Source of the DNA: Epiperipatus broadwayi
Taxonomy: Eukaryota; Onychophora; Udeonychophora; Euonychophora; Peripatidae
Length of the DNA: 64,000 nt
NCBI GenBank assembly: GCA_028023455.1
Contig: JAQFVV010006238.1
Location: 5,280,572 to 5,344,571, forward strand
Direction of reading: 5' to 3'
Part shown: one piece after another, positions 37,101 to 45,879 of the stretch
Numbering within the stretch: the first letter of the stretch is position 1
How the letters are laid out: the number at the start of each line of letters is the position of its first letter
Notes under the pieces: model-generated
Told to the model about the DNA's origin: nothing
The model's input: only the letters and a program-made list of their open reading frames with translations
Database searches by the model: none
Made by a program: the position numbers and the translations under genes

Positions 37101-38190
37101 TCAGGAAAAGTAATTTTTTATTTATTAATGTTAATTTTACCTTCGTTTGAAGAAAATGATAACTTTGATAAAAATGTGAAATGCTCCTTTAAAAAAAAGA
37201 ATGTTTATTTAAGAAATGTATTCACAGATGTGTAAATAAATTTTTTTAATAAGATTTTATATTTGAATAAAATTGGAGAAAACAAGTTATAGCAAACTTT
37301 GTACAATAAATGCCTAAGTAAATGAATGAGAGTCAAATATGCTGCAGTAATTTTTAAGTGTTCTAAGTGTACATGTCATTGGTTCTGGAAGGTCATTGAT
37401 ATTTGTGTTTTTTTTTTAAATTTACAAAATGATGGATGCATTGTTTTAACATAATTTATCATCCAAAGAACATTATTTCCCATGTCCAGCAACTCAATGC
37501 AGCAGATGTTGGCTAATGGATAATTAGCGTTTTAAGAAATAGATATATATTATTTTATTACTATGTGAAGGTATAACAAATTGTCAGGTAAAATTTTATA
37601 TATTTATTCTTTTGTTGTACAAGGTAAAAATTTTATGCAATTGATTTTATTATTTAATTTTTTTGACATGAGGTAAATTATATTGATATACTTGTCCAGT
37701 TATAGAGAATTTGTATTGCTTTACATTCACTACTACTATTTTATCAATATGCATTTTTGATATATGTATCTGGGTAAATAGATAAGTACCTAATATTTAT
37801 CAGAAGCTCACAAAAAGTTTTTGTTAATATAGCAAAGTAATTTCATTATAATGCTAATAAAATAGTACAACTTTATATTTATTACATTCAGTATTGGGTT
37901 GCATTTTTGCCATTGATATTCATTTCATTTTTAAAATATCATGCTGCTATTCATTATATGTGTGCTTCTTATTATTTGCAAAATTTATTATGCTATTCAA
38001 GGTTTTTTTTAAAGTCACTTTGACTTGTATTTTTTTGTTAATTTTAGTGTATTATTTCATGTATGAATATTTTGGAGATAAATTATTATCTTTACTTTCA
38101 AGTGATATTTATTTAATCTTGCTGTGGTTGTGCTTAGAATTAATGTTATTCCCATTTTTATCATTGTGGGATGCATTTTGGCTTTATTGT
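34155..38190. other. No recognisable gene in about 4 kb
   Basis: This is A+T-rich sequence. Open frames such as 36521-36772 and 37894-38247 are hydrophobic by virtue of T-rich codons and show no family motif; the second one runs into the HHR element at 38.2 kb. I do not support them as genes. Confidence 0.45.
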
Positions 38191-38377
38191 CATTGTATGT
38201 TAATTCACTCAACATCACATGATCACTATCTCATACTAGCACAATAATTGTTATTAAACAATTCAAAATACAGCAAAACTCTCCATATAGTAGTGCCATC
38301 TTGTCCTAACAAGAGCAATCAATGGATGCCAGAAGGCTTGTGCATAAAATCCCTATCTAGTGCCTACTCATCCAATA

Positions 38378-38419
38378 TCCCCAGACTAGTTTCTGGCTTG
38401 TGGCCTTCATCAGTGAGGA
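38378..38419 (-). ncRNA. Hammerhead ribozyme, type I minimal, intact core
   Basis: On the minus strand: stem I 5' strand TCCTCA (38419-38414), CTGATGA (38413-38407), stem II GGC, CACAA loop, GCC (38405-38395), GAAAC (38393-38389), TA loop, GTC triplet (38386-38384) and stem I 3' strand TGGGGA (38383-38378). Stem I has six pairs including one G-U. Stem III is only two pairs, as in the minimal hammerheads described in Penelope-like elements, which often need a dimer for efficient cleavage. Cleavage is predicted after the C opposite 38384. The A-A position beside stem II is slightly unusual. Confidence 0.85.
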
Positions 38420-38514
38420 GCCTTGAATTGGAGAGCACTGCACCTAGATCTTAGATCTGCTGGAGGGTTGCATTAGATCCTAAGATCTAGGTGCAGTGCT
38501 CTCCAATTCAAGGC

Positions 38515-38556
38515 TCCTCACTGATGAAGGCCACAAGCCAGAAACTAGTCTGGGGA
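38515..38556 (+). ncRNA. Hammerhead ribozyme, type I minimal, intact core
   Basis: Stem I TCCTCA (38515-38520) pairs with TGGGGA (38551-38556). The core is CTGATGA (38521-38527) and GAAAC (38541-38545). Stem II is GGC (38529-38531) with GCC (38537-38539) around CACAA. Stem III is AC/GT around TA. The cleavage triplet GTC is at 38548-38550. All invariant hammerhead nucleotides are present. It is the mirror partner of 38378-38419, so one transcript across both would instead fold into a 186-bp hairpin, in competition with ribozyme folding. Confidence 0.87.
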
Positions 38557-38673
38557 TATTGGATGAGTAGGCACTAGATAGGAATTTTATGCACAAGCCT
38601 TCTGGCATCCATTGATTGCTCTTGTTAGCACAAGATGGCACTACTATATGGAGAGTTTTGCTGTATGTTAATT

Positions 38674-40780
38674 ATTGTACCTTGGATGATTGAGAATTGC
38701 TTTCCCCAATGGTAAATATTTTTTCATGAGAGGTTTTGTTCTAATGTTTTATTATTCTCATGTATGCTTAGCTAATATAACTGTAACCTATGATAGGATT
38801 TTCTATGGTTTATATTCCACTTCCATGTGCTAGGACCATGTCCACACATGTATTTACCTCAGAGAAGGTATGTTGGAATATGCCATTATCCTTTTCAGTA
38901 TAGTAATTGTGGCTCTGAGTAGCATTTCCCTCATGAGGATATCTTAGTTTTATTCTACCATGTAGATGAAGTTAATGCATTTTATAATGGTTATGGCAAT
39001 TGGTAAGTTTGCATTTGAAATATATATTTGCTTCGGGGACACTGTTCTATTCATAGTGACTAGAATGTGGTTAGTGTATGCATTGTACTGTTGTGCCTAG
39101 CTAGCAGTTACAATAAAATCGACAAACATATTTTCTTAAAATTTAATATTTTACAATAGAACAATAAGATGTGCACATATATGTTTTTATTGTCATCACC
39201 ACTCAGAAGTAATTTGCTGATGGATTGGTAAGTCCATTAAATGTTTCTTTAATAATTTATTATGTGGATTCAGGCAACAATTGGAGCGTGCTGTATATAT
39301 GGCTTCTGAAACATTTACCATCTTAATATTTAAATTAACATAATGCCAGATATTATTTACTTATCCATGTCAGGGTTAATAATAATATTATCATGACAAT
39401 CTTTCAGAAATATTAAGCTTCCTATCAATTAAGGGGTAAGTTTCTCATTTTATTTAGTGATTCTCTAAATAAAGAATTGCTATTTATACATGCTAATTAA
39501 TAATAACCAGATGGACATAAAAGTATATCTCTAATATTATTGTAAATTATATTTTAAATAAAACCTCAGTAAATGATTATTTGATAACCATAGAATAGCA
39601 ATCATATTCTGTTTGGAAGTGATTCTATATAATAAGAAATTATTTTAAATCAAGTGTAATAGAATAAAAATAATTAGCCACTGTAGATGTTTTAGGAAAA
39701 AAACTAAGTTATAGTTAACAGCAATGTCTAACATTGTAAATAAGGACTTGATTTAAAAGGGAATAAGTGACGATTTTGTGTTATTTTTATAAATGCATCA
39801 TGTATACAATCACCTTTGTTTGGCAAAGGCCCTTCACATAAACCGTTATCTTACTAATTACATGTAAAGTGAAGTAAAGTTAATTGTTAATAAATTTGTT
39901 TTTATTATTAAATTTTAGTCTCTGTCTCAATATGGTTCCTTGTTCATTAATTGTTATTTATATTATAGAAATTTTTATTTCAATCGGAATCCAAACTTGA
40001 AAATAGCAGTTCCACAGATTGGAATTGAATTCAAATTCAAATTATTTATTTGATTTACTTTAAAAAATTAAGTTCATTTAAGACTGCATATTGTATAAAT
40101 TATTATAACCACGAGAGTTGTACATTATTTTGAAGACGATTTTAAAATTGCATTTGTTGATGAGTATCAGACTGGCATAAAATGTACCCTTACTATTCTT
40201 GGTATTCGAATGTCATCCTAGGTGAAGGCACTGTTCTTCTAAATTTTATTGTTTCATGCTTGTATTATTTAAATTTAATACTTATTTAATTATCATGTCT
40301 GTTGTTATTATGGTACATTAGAATACATTAATTTTTAAGGAAAGTGTATGTCTCCTATAGTCTACTAGGATGTCATTCAGTTATTCAACAATATGTGAAG
40401 ACAAAATCAAATCAATTTGTCTATAAGAACCCTGAGATCATTTTATCATTATTATTACCTGATTGTCCCATTACCTGAATCATATCTGTGTGGCATTATC
40501 AAATGAATTCTATTGTATTATAAGAAAAGTATATTAACTTATACTTTCCAAGAGTTAGATCAGAACATGATAATAATTGACGTTTTAGGAGGGTGATTCA
40601 AGTTGATATTTTTGTTTATTTCTTAGCTATAATTCATATATTTATTTTAAATTGGTGAGTATATATATATATAAGCATTAAATTAGCATAGCTCGAGATA
40701 CACGTATTTAATGAGTAAAACATTTTCTTCCTCAGACTCCATTAATTACAAATATATATTTGTAATAGAATACCTCCAGT
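38674..40780. other. No recognisable gene
   Basis: This is A+T-rich sequence without supported motifs. A small hairpin ATTACAAATATATATTTGTAAT-like structure lies near 40745-40766. Confidence 0.45.
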
Positions 40781-40785
40781 GCTTA

Positions 40786-40786
<1 letters not shown>

Positions 40787-40856
<70 letters not shown>
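40787..40856. repeat. (TA)35 microsatellite
   Basis: About 70 bp of uninterrupted TA units. Confidence 0.97.
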
Positions 40857-40859
<3 letters not shown>

Positions 40860-41140
40860 ATCGAGACTAAAAGCCATAGCATCGTACCATAAATATTTTA
40901 AATGCTCTCTAGTCTAGTATAAGTAAAAATTTAACATGAATAAAGTATCTGTTGATTGTTATACACCATTTATTAATATAGAAGGTTGATTGAAACATTT
41001 TGGTTAGAAAGAATGAATATTTAAATCATCCATCTATTGTACAAAAATAAACAACAACTTTATTCTTGTTAAATTTTGAGTTATGCTAGATTAGAGATTA
41101 TTTAAAAATATTTACTATATGGTGTTATGAGTTTTAATCG

Positions 41141-41145
<5 letters not shown>

Positions 41146-41189
<44 letters not shown>
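41146..41189. repeat. (TA)22 microsatellite at the 5' break of the PLE
   Basis: The run ends exactly where the Penelope-like coding sequence begins (AAC codon at 41190), so it marks the truncation point of that element. Confidence 0.95.
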
Positions 41190-41192
<3 letters not shown>

Positions 41193-41261
41193 AGTATTAT
41201 TAATAGGGCTTATACATATAAAAAGAAAAAAGATTTTGGTACATCAGAAATTAAGGCAATT

Positions 41262-41450
41262 TTGCCATATATAAAAGGAGTAACTGATAAAATTGATAAC
41301 ATTTTAAAGAATAATAATATTCACACAGTTTACACTACTTTTAAAAAAATTATTGAAATATTTCCACTTCCTAAAGACAAAATTTTTTTGGAGTGTCATG
41401 GTGTATATGAAATTCCATGTAAGGTCTGTTCACATACATATATTGGATAG
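41262..41450 (+). pseudogene. PLE GIY-YIG domain, first half, ending at a nonsense codon
   Basis: This open stretch holds the LPYIKG region just before the nuclease and the GVY and TYIG motifs, with the Cys residues of the ECHG...PCKVC cluster. The TAG replaces the Gln normally following YIG. It is a fragment of the PLE ORF; the ATG is not a genuine start. Confidence 0.88.
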
Positions 41451-41611
41451 ACTAATCGTAGAATAAATTTTAGAAAGGAAGAACACATTTTGGAAGTCAG
41501 AGAAAAATCCATTTCATCAGCTATTTATTCTCACATAAAATTAACTAATCATGATATATCAATTTTGATAAAACAAATATTCTAGCAAAAATTGAACAAT
41601 ATGACCAGAGA

Positions 41612-41830
41612 TTGCTAAGAGAAGCTATAGAGATTTTTAAAAGGCCCAAGAGCATAAACGAAAGGTGTGAATTAAAGAAGATTAACAACATTTGGAAGAA
41701 GCTATTGGAGGACAAAATAAAATTTAAAACTTCTCAACCAATAGAATTTAAGTATGAGAAGAGACAAAAAGATAAAAACGATTTTAAATCTCTCACGCAT
41801 TCATATGATTTGAGAAAGAGAACGCTTTGA
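41612..41830 (+). pseudogene. PLE C-terminal segment (REAIEI block and basic tail)
   Basis: It starts in the conserved REAIEIFKRP motif after the GIY-YIG core and continues with a lysine-rich tail (LEDKIKFK, KYEKRQKDKND) to SYDLRKRTL. It is one frame away from the first half. Immediately downstream is a hammerhead-like stem. Confidence 0.85.
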
Positions 41831-41872
41831 AAAAGGTACTTGTTATTGTACCGAAACATCAGCTATTTAGCT
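41823..41872 (+). ncRNA. Decayed hammerhead-like motif at the PLE 3' end
   Basis: Stem II GGTAC (41835-41839) pairs with GTACC (41848-41852) and is followed directly by GAAAC (41853-41857) and ATC (41858-41860), then AGC, which can pair with GCT at 41824-41826. The first core box reads TTGAAAAA instead of CTGANGA, so C3 and G8 are lost. Known PLEs carry minimal hammerheads beside the ORF, so position supports the call. It should be inactive as it stands. Confidence 0.5.
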
Positions 41873-42028
41873 ATTTTCCCCACACTGAATATCCCCAAAA
41901 TAATAATAATATAAAATCATCATTTATCGTGAAAATATTAGAATTAACATATATATATATATATGATCTAACTAAAGAAAAATGAGATTATATCTACATA
42001 AACAACAAGATAACTTTACTTTTGAAGT

Positions 42029-42391
42029 TTGAAATTGTTAGAAACTATTAATTATGAATTGATAATCCGATGGCCAAATAAGTTTTATTTAAATATGTAT
42101 AAAATTAGTTATAACAACTTGTTGTTAAAAGTAAAAAGGAATTTACTTTTTCTTCTAATTAAATTCAAGACAAAAGAGTTACTATACATTACAAAAATAA
42201 TTTGTTTAATTTCAGGACTGTCATATAGTAATGGATGGTTTTCCAAGAACATCAAAGGTAAAATTATCTGTAGTTATTTAGATAGATATAATCCCTCAAT
42301 TTCCTTTGTTTACATGACAATAAATCCAAAAAGATATTTAATTTACATATACAACTTTATGGGAAAATGGAAGATGAATTATTATTTGTAA
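42029..42391 (+). CDS. Unidentified 120-codon open frame, possibly an HTH transposase relic
   Basis: The frame is K/I/L-rich. A short block (GLSYSNGWFSKNIKGK) resembles the SNGWL..FK.RH motif of the second DNA-binding helix-turn-helix in Tigger/pogo-like transposases, but the match is brief. About 170-185 bp of it (42107-42290) is repeated directly at 42445-42615 with many changes, and in the second copy the frame is broken. This argues for a repeat or old transposon and not a host gene. No start or splice context was recognised. Confidence 0.2.
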   Translation: MKLLETINYELIIRWPNKFYLNMYKISYNNLLLKVKRNLLFLLIKFKTKELLYITKIICLISGLSYSNGWFSKNIKGKIICSYLDRYNPSISFVYMTINPKRYLIYIYNFMGKWKMNYYL

Positions 42392-42615
42392 CATGATAGA
42401 AGATGTGAGTATTGTGACTTCTCATACTGCCTGAGTTAAACCTTTATAACAACTTGGGTTAGAAATAAAAGTGGATCATGTTTTTCTTCTAATTAAATTG
42501 AAGACCAAAGAGATATAGAATACTACAGAAAACTCCTTTAATCTCAGATCTGCCAATTAATAATTGATAGTTTGAGAGGAACATCAAAGGCAAAATTAGC
42601 GCTGGTTATTTTTTA
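42107..42615 (+). repeat. Diverged direct repeat, two copies 338 bp apart
   Basis: 42107-42290 and 42445-42615 share TTATAACAACTTG, TTTTCTTCTAATTAAATT, AAAGAG and AACATCAAAGG in the same order. The copies differ by substitutions and small indels. Confidence 0.75.
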
Positions 42616-42619
42616 TATT

Positions 42620-44235
42620 ATAATAAATTCATAACAATATTTAATATATAAAGCAGAACACAAACATATCACTGTGTTAAATAAAATTATACTATAACAT
42701 ATTAAAGATTGAGTGCAGTCTCAGCATTTTATAAAAAATACATGGCAATCATTAAAAACCTCCTTTATCTAATGACCAAAATTCCACAACATACTCAGCT
42801 GCACAGTTCTAAATCTTGGATTCAAAATGTTATTAGACTTTAACATACAGCAGGCTTTTTTACTTTTTTAAAATTTTTAATTACAAAAGCTAATTCTTTT
42901 TGGTTACATTAACATCTGGCCAATTTTAATAACATTTTAAATTAGAAATGTTCTGAAATATTGGTTCCCAACAAATAGGTTTTTTATTTCATAGATGATT
43001 GACATAAATCTGGTGAATGGTACTGAAAGATCACTCACTTATTACTATACAAAATTACCCTGTCCACTAATAAATGTATTTTTTTAATTTACAGTTTATA
43101 TATAGAGTTTAATTTCTATATATATGTATAAAGAGAGAAAGACATATAATGTTTACGACTTTTCTTATGTTTGTCGTAGTAATAATTATCTCATTTGAGT
43201 ATTACTTACGTCATTTACTTTCAGTCTCTAGCGAAAATTAATAATACAGTTGCTAATATTATTCTCATTCAATGAGAACTGTTTAATCTGCTTAGTCCAG
43301 TATAAGAGACACCCAATGACTAAAAGTCTGTGGATCACAGTTTGAAACCTGTCACTTCTGCACCCCGAATGGCATATGATCTCCTGAGCAACAAATAATT
43401 CATTTGCTTTATTATATCTATCAAGGTTATCTGAGCAAACATACATTACTATTATAATTGCAGATAATTTAGATACCAGAGTTAATATAGCTATAAAAAA
43501 CGAACGTGTCATTGAGAGACATACTGTAACACATAAAAATAATAAAAAAGTAATCACAAGGTTTGTAGTTAGGAATCATACAACTTTGCTTTCTGGGAGT
43601 GACAGAACAGGATTGATGCATGAACATTAAGCCCCAGAGATTGTTTCTACTACTGACAAAAATTACAAAGGGTATTCATATAAGAATCACATACCATTAT
43701 AGGAATTATAGGAAACTTCGTCATAACTGTAAAAAAGAACACTTTCGTGTATGAGAAAACATTTAGCAGCTAGAACTTAATACATATATATAAATGCACA
43801 CACAGAATTTTTTTTTTATATATATGAAATTGAGAATTTAACAGTTTATAAACTAGTATCCCATGTGCTATTGTTTATTGAAATACATTAGTGTTATATT
43901 TTTATGAAATAAAATTAATTCATTTGCAGCATTAAAATTTAATATCATTTTTATTGCTACAATAAAATACAAAAAGAATAAAAAATAGATATTATAATAC
44001 TTAAGTTATATCGACTTCAGGATAATAAAATACGGTTTTAGCTTCCTAAAAGCATACAGCGTTATAGATCATAGTTTTATATTTAATTTTAAATCTAAAA
44101 CCGAGAATTCCATAATAGTCTTATAAATTAATGTAAGACTCATTGTTAGTCAATGATAATCACTTTTCTTATTTATTTATTTTTTAAAATTTCTAATATA
44201 TATATATGTATGTATAATAGTTAAATTGTTAAAAA
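42620..44235. other. No supported gene; one 109-codon hydrophobic frame
   Basis: The minus-strand frame 43228-43557 is hydrophobic at its N-terminus but has no recognisable family. I leave it as unsupported. Everything else here is A+T-rich. Confidence 0.4.
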
Positions 44236-44239
44236 CGCT

Positions 44240-44420
44240 TGTTGGTAACAAACATATTTGCCAAACCAATTACCTGAGTTCGATTCTGTACCAAGCAAAA
44301 TATAAACACTTTATAGTTTCTAATCAAGCTTAATTTGTTTTTTCTTCAAGTTGTTTGTCACAGCTATTTCAGCAAACCAATCCATATTGGTCAGTAAATG
44401 GATATCCAGCTATTTTGAGC
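44240..44420 (+). repeat. Possible SINE relic with tRNA-type B box
   Basis: GAGTTCGATTCT at 44276-44287 resembles an RNA polymerase III B box. Downstream, ATTGGTCAGTAAATGGATATC recurs in diverged form at about 46878-46905 (ATTGGTCAGTAAAT then AATATCTAGCTA). Shared body and B box suggest a dispersed SINE. No A box, tail or TSD was confirmed. Confidence 0.3.
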
Positions 44421-44973
44421 CGAAATGCCTTGCAACTGATTAATTTAATAAAATTTTTTTTTTAAAGATTTCTCATGGAAGCATTTCAGTGTATAATTTA
44501 AGGATTATTTTAATTTTAAATTATTTATATATACAGTGGACAAGAATGACACTATTTGATAATGTTATGCAATTAGAAAATGTTTCTTATTGCATTCTAT
44601 GACATTGTTTTGGACAATTTCAGCTAGATAAGTGATTAAGCAATCACTCATGATATTTAAGACAAATTAATTTGAATTGATTTATATTTTAATGAAGAAG
44701 GACCCAAAAATAATAGTCTTTCTTTGGTAGCCATGCATGTTGAAGTACATGCTTCACAACTAGATACTTCTTGTGGTGATTCTTTTGCATCAATCTGTCA
44801 ATGGACTTCACCATATGAAAATTTTGGAAGCATATAGCACATTTTTTGTAAAGTGCATTTAGCATATAAATAAAAAAATAAAAAGCTCTGCTAATTTACT
44901 CTAACAAGCTTAATTAATAAATACCAGCTAAACAAAGCATTTAAAAATCTTTATCTTGAAAACCACTCATTAG

Positions 44974-45015
44974 CCTCAGACCAAGGTTTCATGCTTTGGC
45001 ACTCTTCAGTGACAT
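44974..45015 (-). ncRNA. Hammerhead ribozyme family 2, intact core
   Basis: On the minus strand: CTGAAGA (45009-45003), stem II GTGC, CAAA loop, GCAT (45002-44991; the outermost pair is G-U), GAAAC (44990-44986), stem III ACC/GGT around TT, and GTC at 44981-44979. All core bases are present. Stem I is short: TCA/TGA pair, then a G-G mismatch (GTCA against TGAGG). Confidence 0.78.
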
Positions 45016-45048
45016 GCTAGAATAGTTTTAGACACTAGATATTTTAGC

Positions 45049-45092
45049 ACCTCACTGAGGAGTGCCAAAGCATGAACCCATTGGTTTGAGGT
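45049..45092 (+). ncRNA. Hammerhead motif family 2, strong stem I, GAAA box damaged
   Basis: Stem I is a perfect six-pair ACCTCA (45049-45054) with TGAGGT (45087-45092). The core box is CTGAGGA (45055-45061) and stem II is GTGC/GCAT around CAAA. The second box reads GAACC in place of GAAAC, the stem III closing pair is lost, and the cleavage base is T (45086), which is allowed. It is predicted weak or inactive, but with the opposite-arm copy it defines the family consensus. Confidence 0.65.
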
Positions 45093-45309
45093 TAAGGAGT
45101 GGTTTTCAAGATAAAGATTTTTAAATGCTATGTTTAGCTGGCATTTATCAATAAAGCTTGTTAGAGCAGATTAGCAGAGCTCTTTATTTTATTTTTTTGC
45201 ATTTAGCATATTTATTGATTTTTGTAATAGCTGAAAAGTTGAAACAACATGAAATTTCTATTTTCTTCTAGGGAAAATGTCAAGAAAAATAATTGTTGTG
45301 GTTGAAACA

Positions 45310-45870
45310 GATTAAAAGCAAGTGTTCTGGGAAAAACACAAGTTTATGTGTGGCTTAATGAAAGTATCAAATTCACATCATCTCAAAACAGTGTGGTGAT
45401 TGAATTCCAATATCAAAATGAGGCTGATTATTTTTTGGAAGGAAATAGCATTGTTCACTCAAATTTGTCCATAACAAGCAGGCATTTAAAATCTATAAGT
45501 TCTGATGCATAAAATGTAAGCATTACATTTTGTAGCAAAGTGAGAAGCATAAGTTTCACCACTACAATACATTAGCATATAAAGTTTGGGATACAAAACA
45601 ATTTTTAATTAAAGTTAACATGTCCCATTCTATCTATCAGTTATATTTACTTGACATCAAGCCATGCAACTTCTTTTTATTTTCTTGAATGAAAAATTAC
45701 CTCAAAAACTTTTTTGGTGTCTACTTATAAGTGGTGAAGAAAAAACAAAATGCATCACATTTCAAGAGTTTCCAGACTAATTCAAAAAGTGAAAAGCATA
45801 TTTAGACTGGAACATTACATTAAATAGCTTATATGTTAAGAGGGATTCAATTTGTAACACCCAAAAAAAA
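45310..45870 (+). pseudogene. Decayed mariner-type transposase
   Basis: An N-terminal block near 45325-45480 reads FGKTQVYVWLNESIKF, like the KTQVY.W...F helix-turn-helix region of mariner transposases. A C-terminal block near 45650-45720 reads, with a frameshift, DIKPCNFF and FS.MKNYLK, matching the (S)PDLxPxDFFLFPxLK catalytic-region motif, in which the last catalytic Asp would sit (here Asn). Internal stops and frameshifts show that it is dead. Terminal inverted repeats were not identified with certainty. Confidence 0.55.
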
Positions 45871-45879
45871 AAAAAATTT

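Larger units (their letters stand above)
38206..38661. mobile_element. HHR repeat family 1, palindromic element with 12-bp TSD and two intact ribozymes
   Basis: It is flanked by the exact direct repeat TGTATGTTAATT (38194-38205 and 38662-38673). It begins with CACTCAACATCACATGATCA. A palindrome has arms 38269-38454 and 38480-38665 (186 bp each, reaching just into the right TSD), with only about two mismatches and a 25-bp spacer holding GGAGGGTTGCATTAG. Each arm carries one hammerhead motif with every core base conserved. Inverted terminal units joined as one insertion are typical of PLE terminal repeats. The near identity of the arms suggests that this is the youngest copy in the window. Confidence 0.92.
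41190..41872 (+). mobile_element. Penelope-like retroelement, C-terminus with GIY-YIG endonuclease
   Basis: In frame from 41190 the plus strand reads ILPYIKGVTDKIDNIL, KDKIFLECHGVYEIPC and CSHTYIG, then a TAG at 41448-41450 where Q is expected, followed by TNRRINFRKEEH. GVY...TYIG with the later R..EH is the GIY-YIG nuclease signature, and the preceding LPYI.G.T..I..IL block is typical of the thumb/linker of canonical Penelope-like elements. After a frameshift near 41565-41585 the sequence continues as LLREAIEIFKRPKSINER, a hallmark C-terminal block, and ends at 41828-41830. The reverse transcriptase proper is missing, because the element is cut at the (TA)n at 41189. It is the only autonomous-type PLE coding relic in the window and a plausible relative of the enzyme that moved the HHR repeats. 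Confidence 0.92.
44868..45197. mobile_element. HHR repeat family 2, inverted-pair element with 14-bp TSD
   Basis: It is flanked by the exact direct repeat TGCATTTAGCATAT (44854-44867 and 45198-45211). The arms, about 44884-45010 and 45055-45181, are reverse complements with scattered changes (shared blocks AGCTCTGCTAAT, CTAACAAGCTT, AAAAATCTTTATCTTGAAAA and CATGCTTTGGCACTC). Each arm contains one hammerhead motif. Its sequence is unrelated to family 1 but the plan is the same: inverted pair, hammerheads, TSD of retroelement length. Confidence 0.88.

Noticed and set aside
37894-38454. Adjacent hydrophobic open frames of 117 and 68 codons
   Set aside because: The first is T-rich low-complexity coding. 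The second lies wholly inside the hammerhead repeat element, so neither is a gene.
43228-43557. 109-codon minus-strand frame with a hydrophobic N-terminus
   Set aside because: I found no conserved motif, splice context or neighbour that would support a membrane protein. T/A-rich sequence produces such frames by chance.
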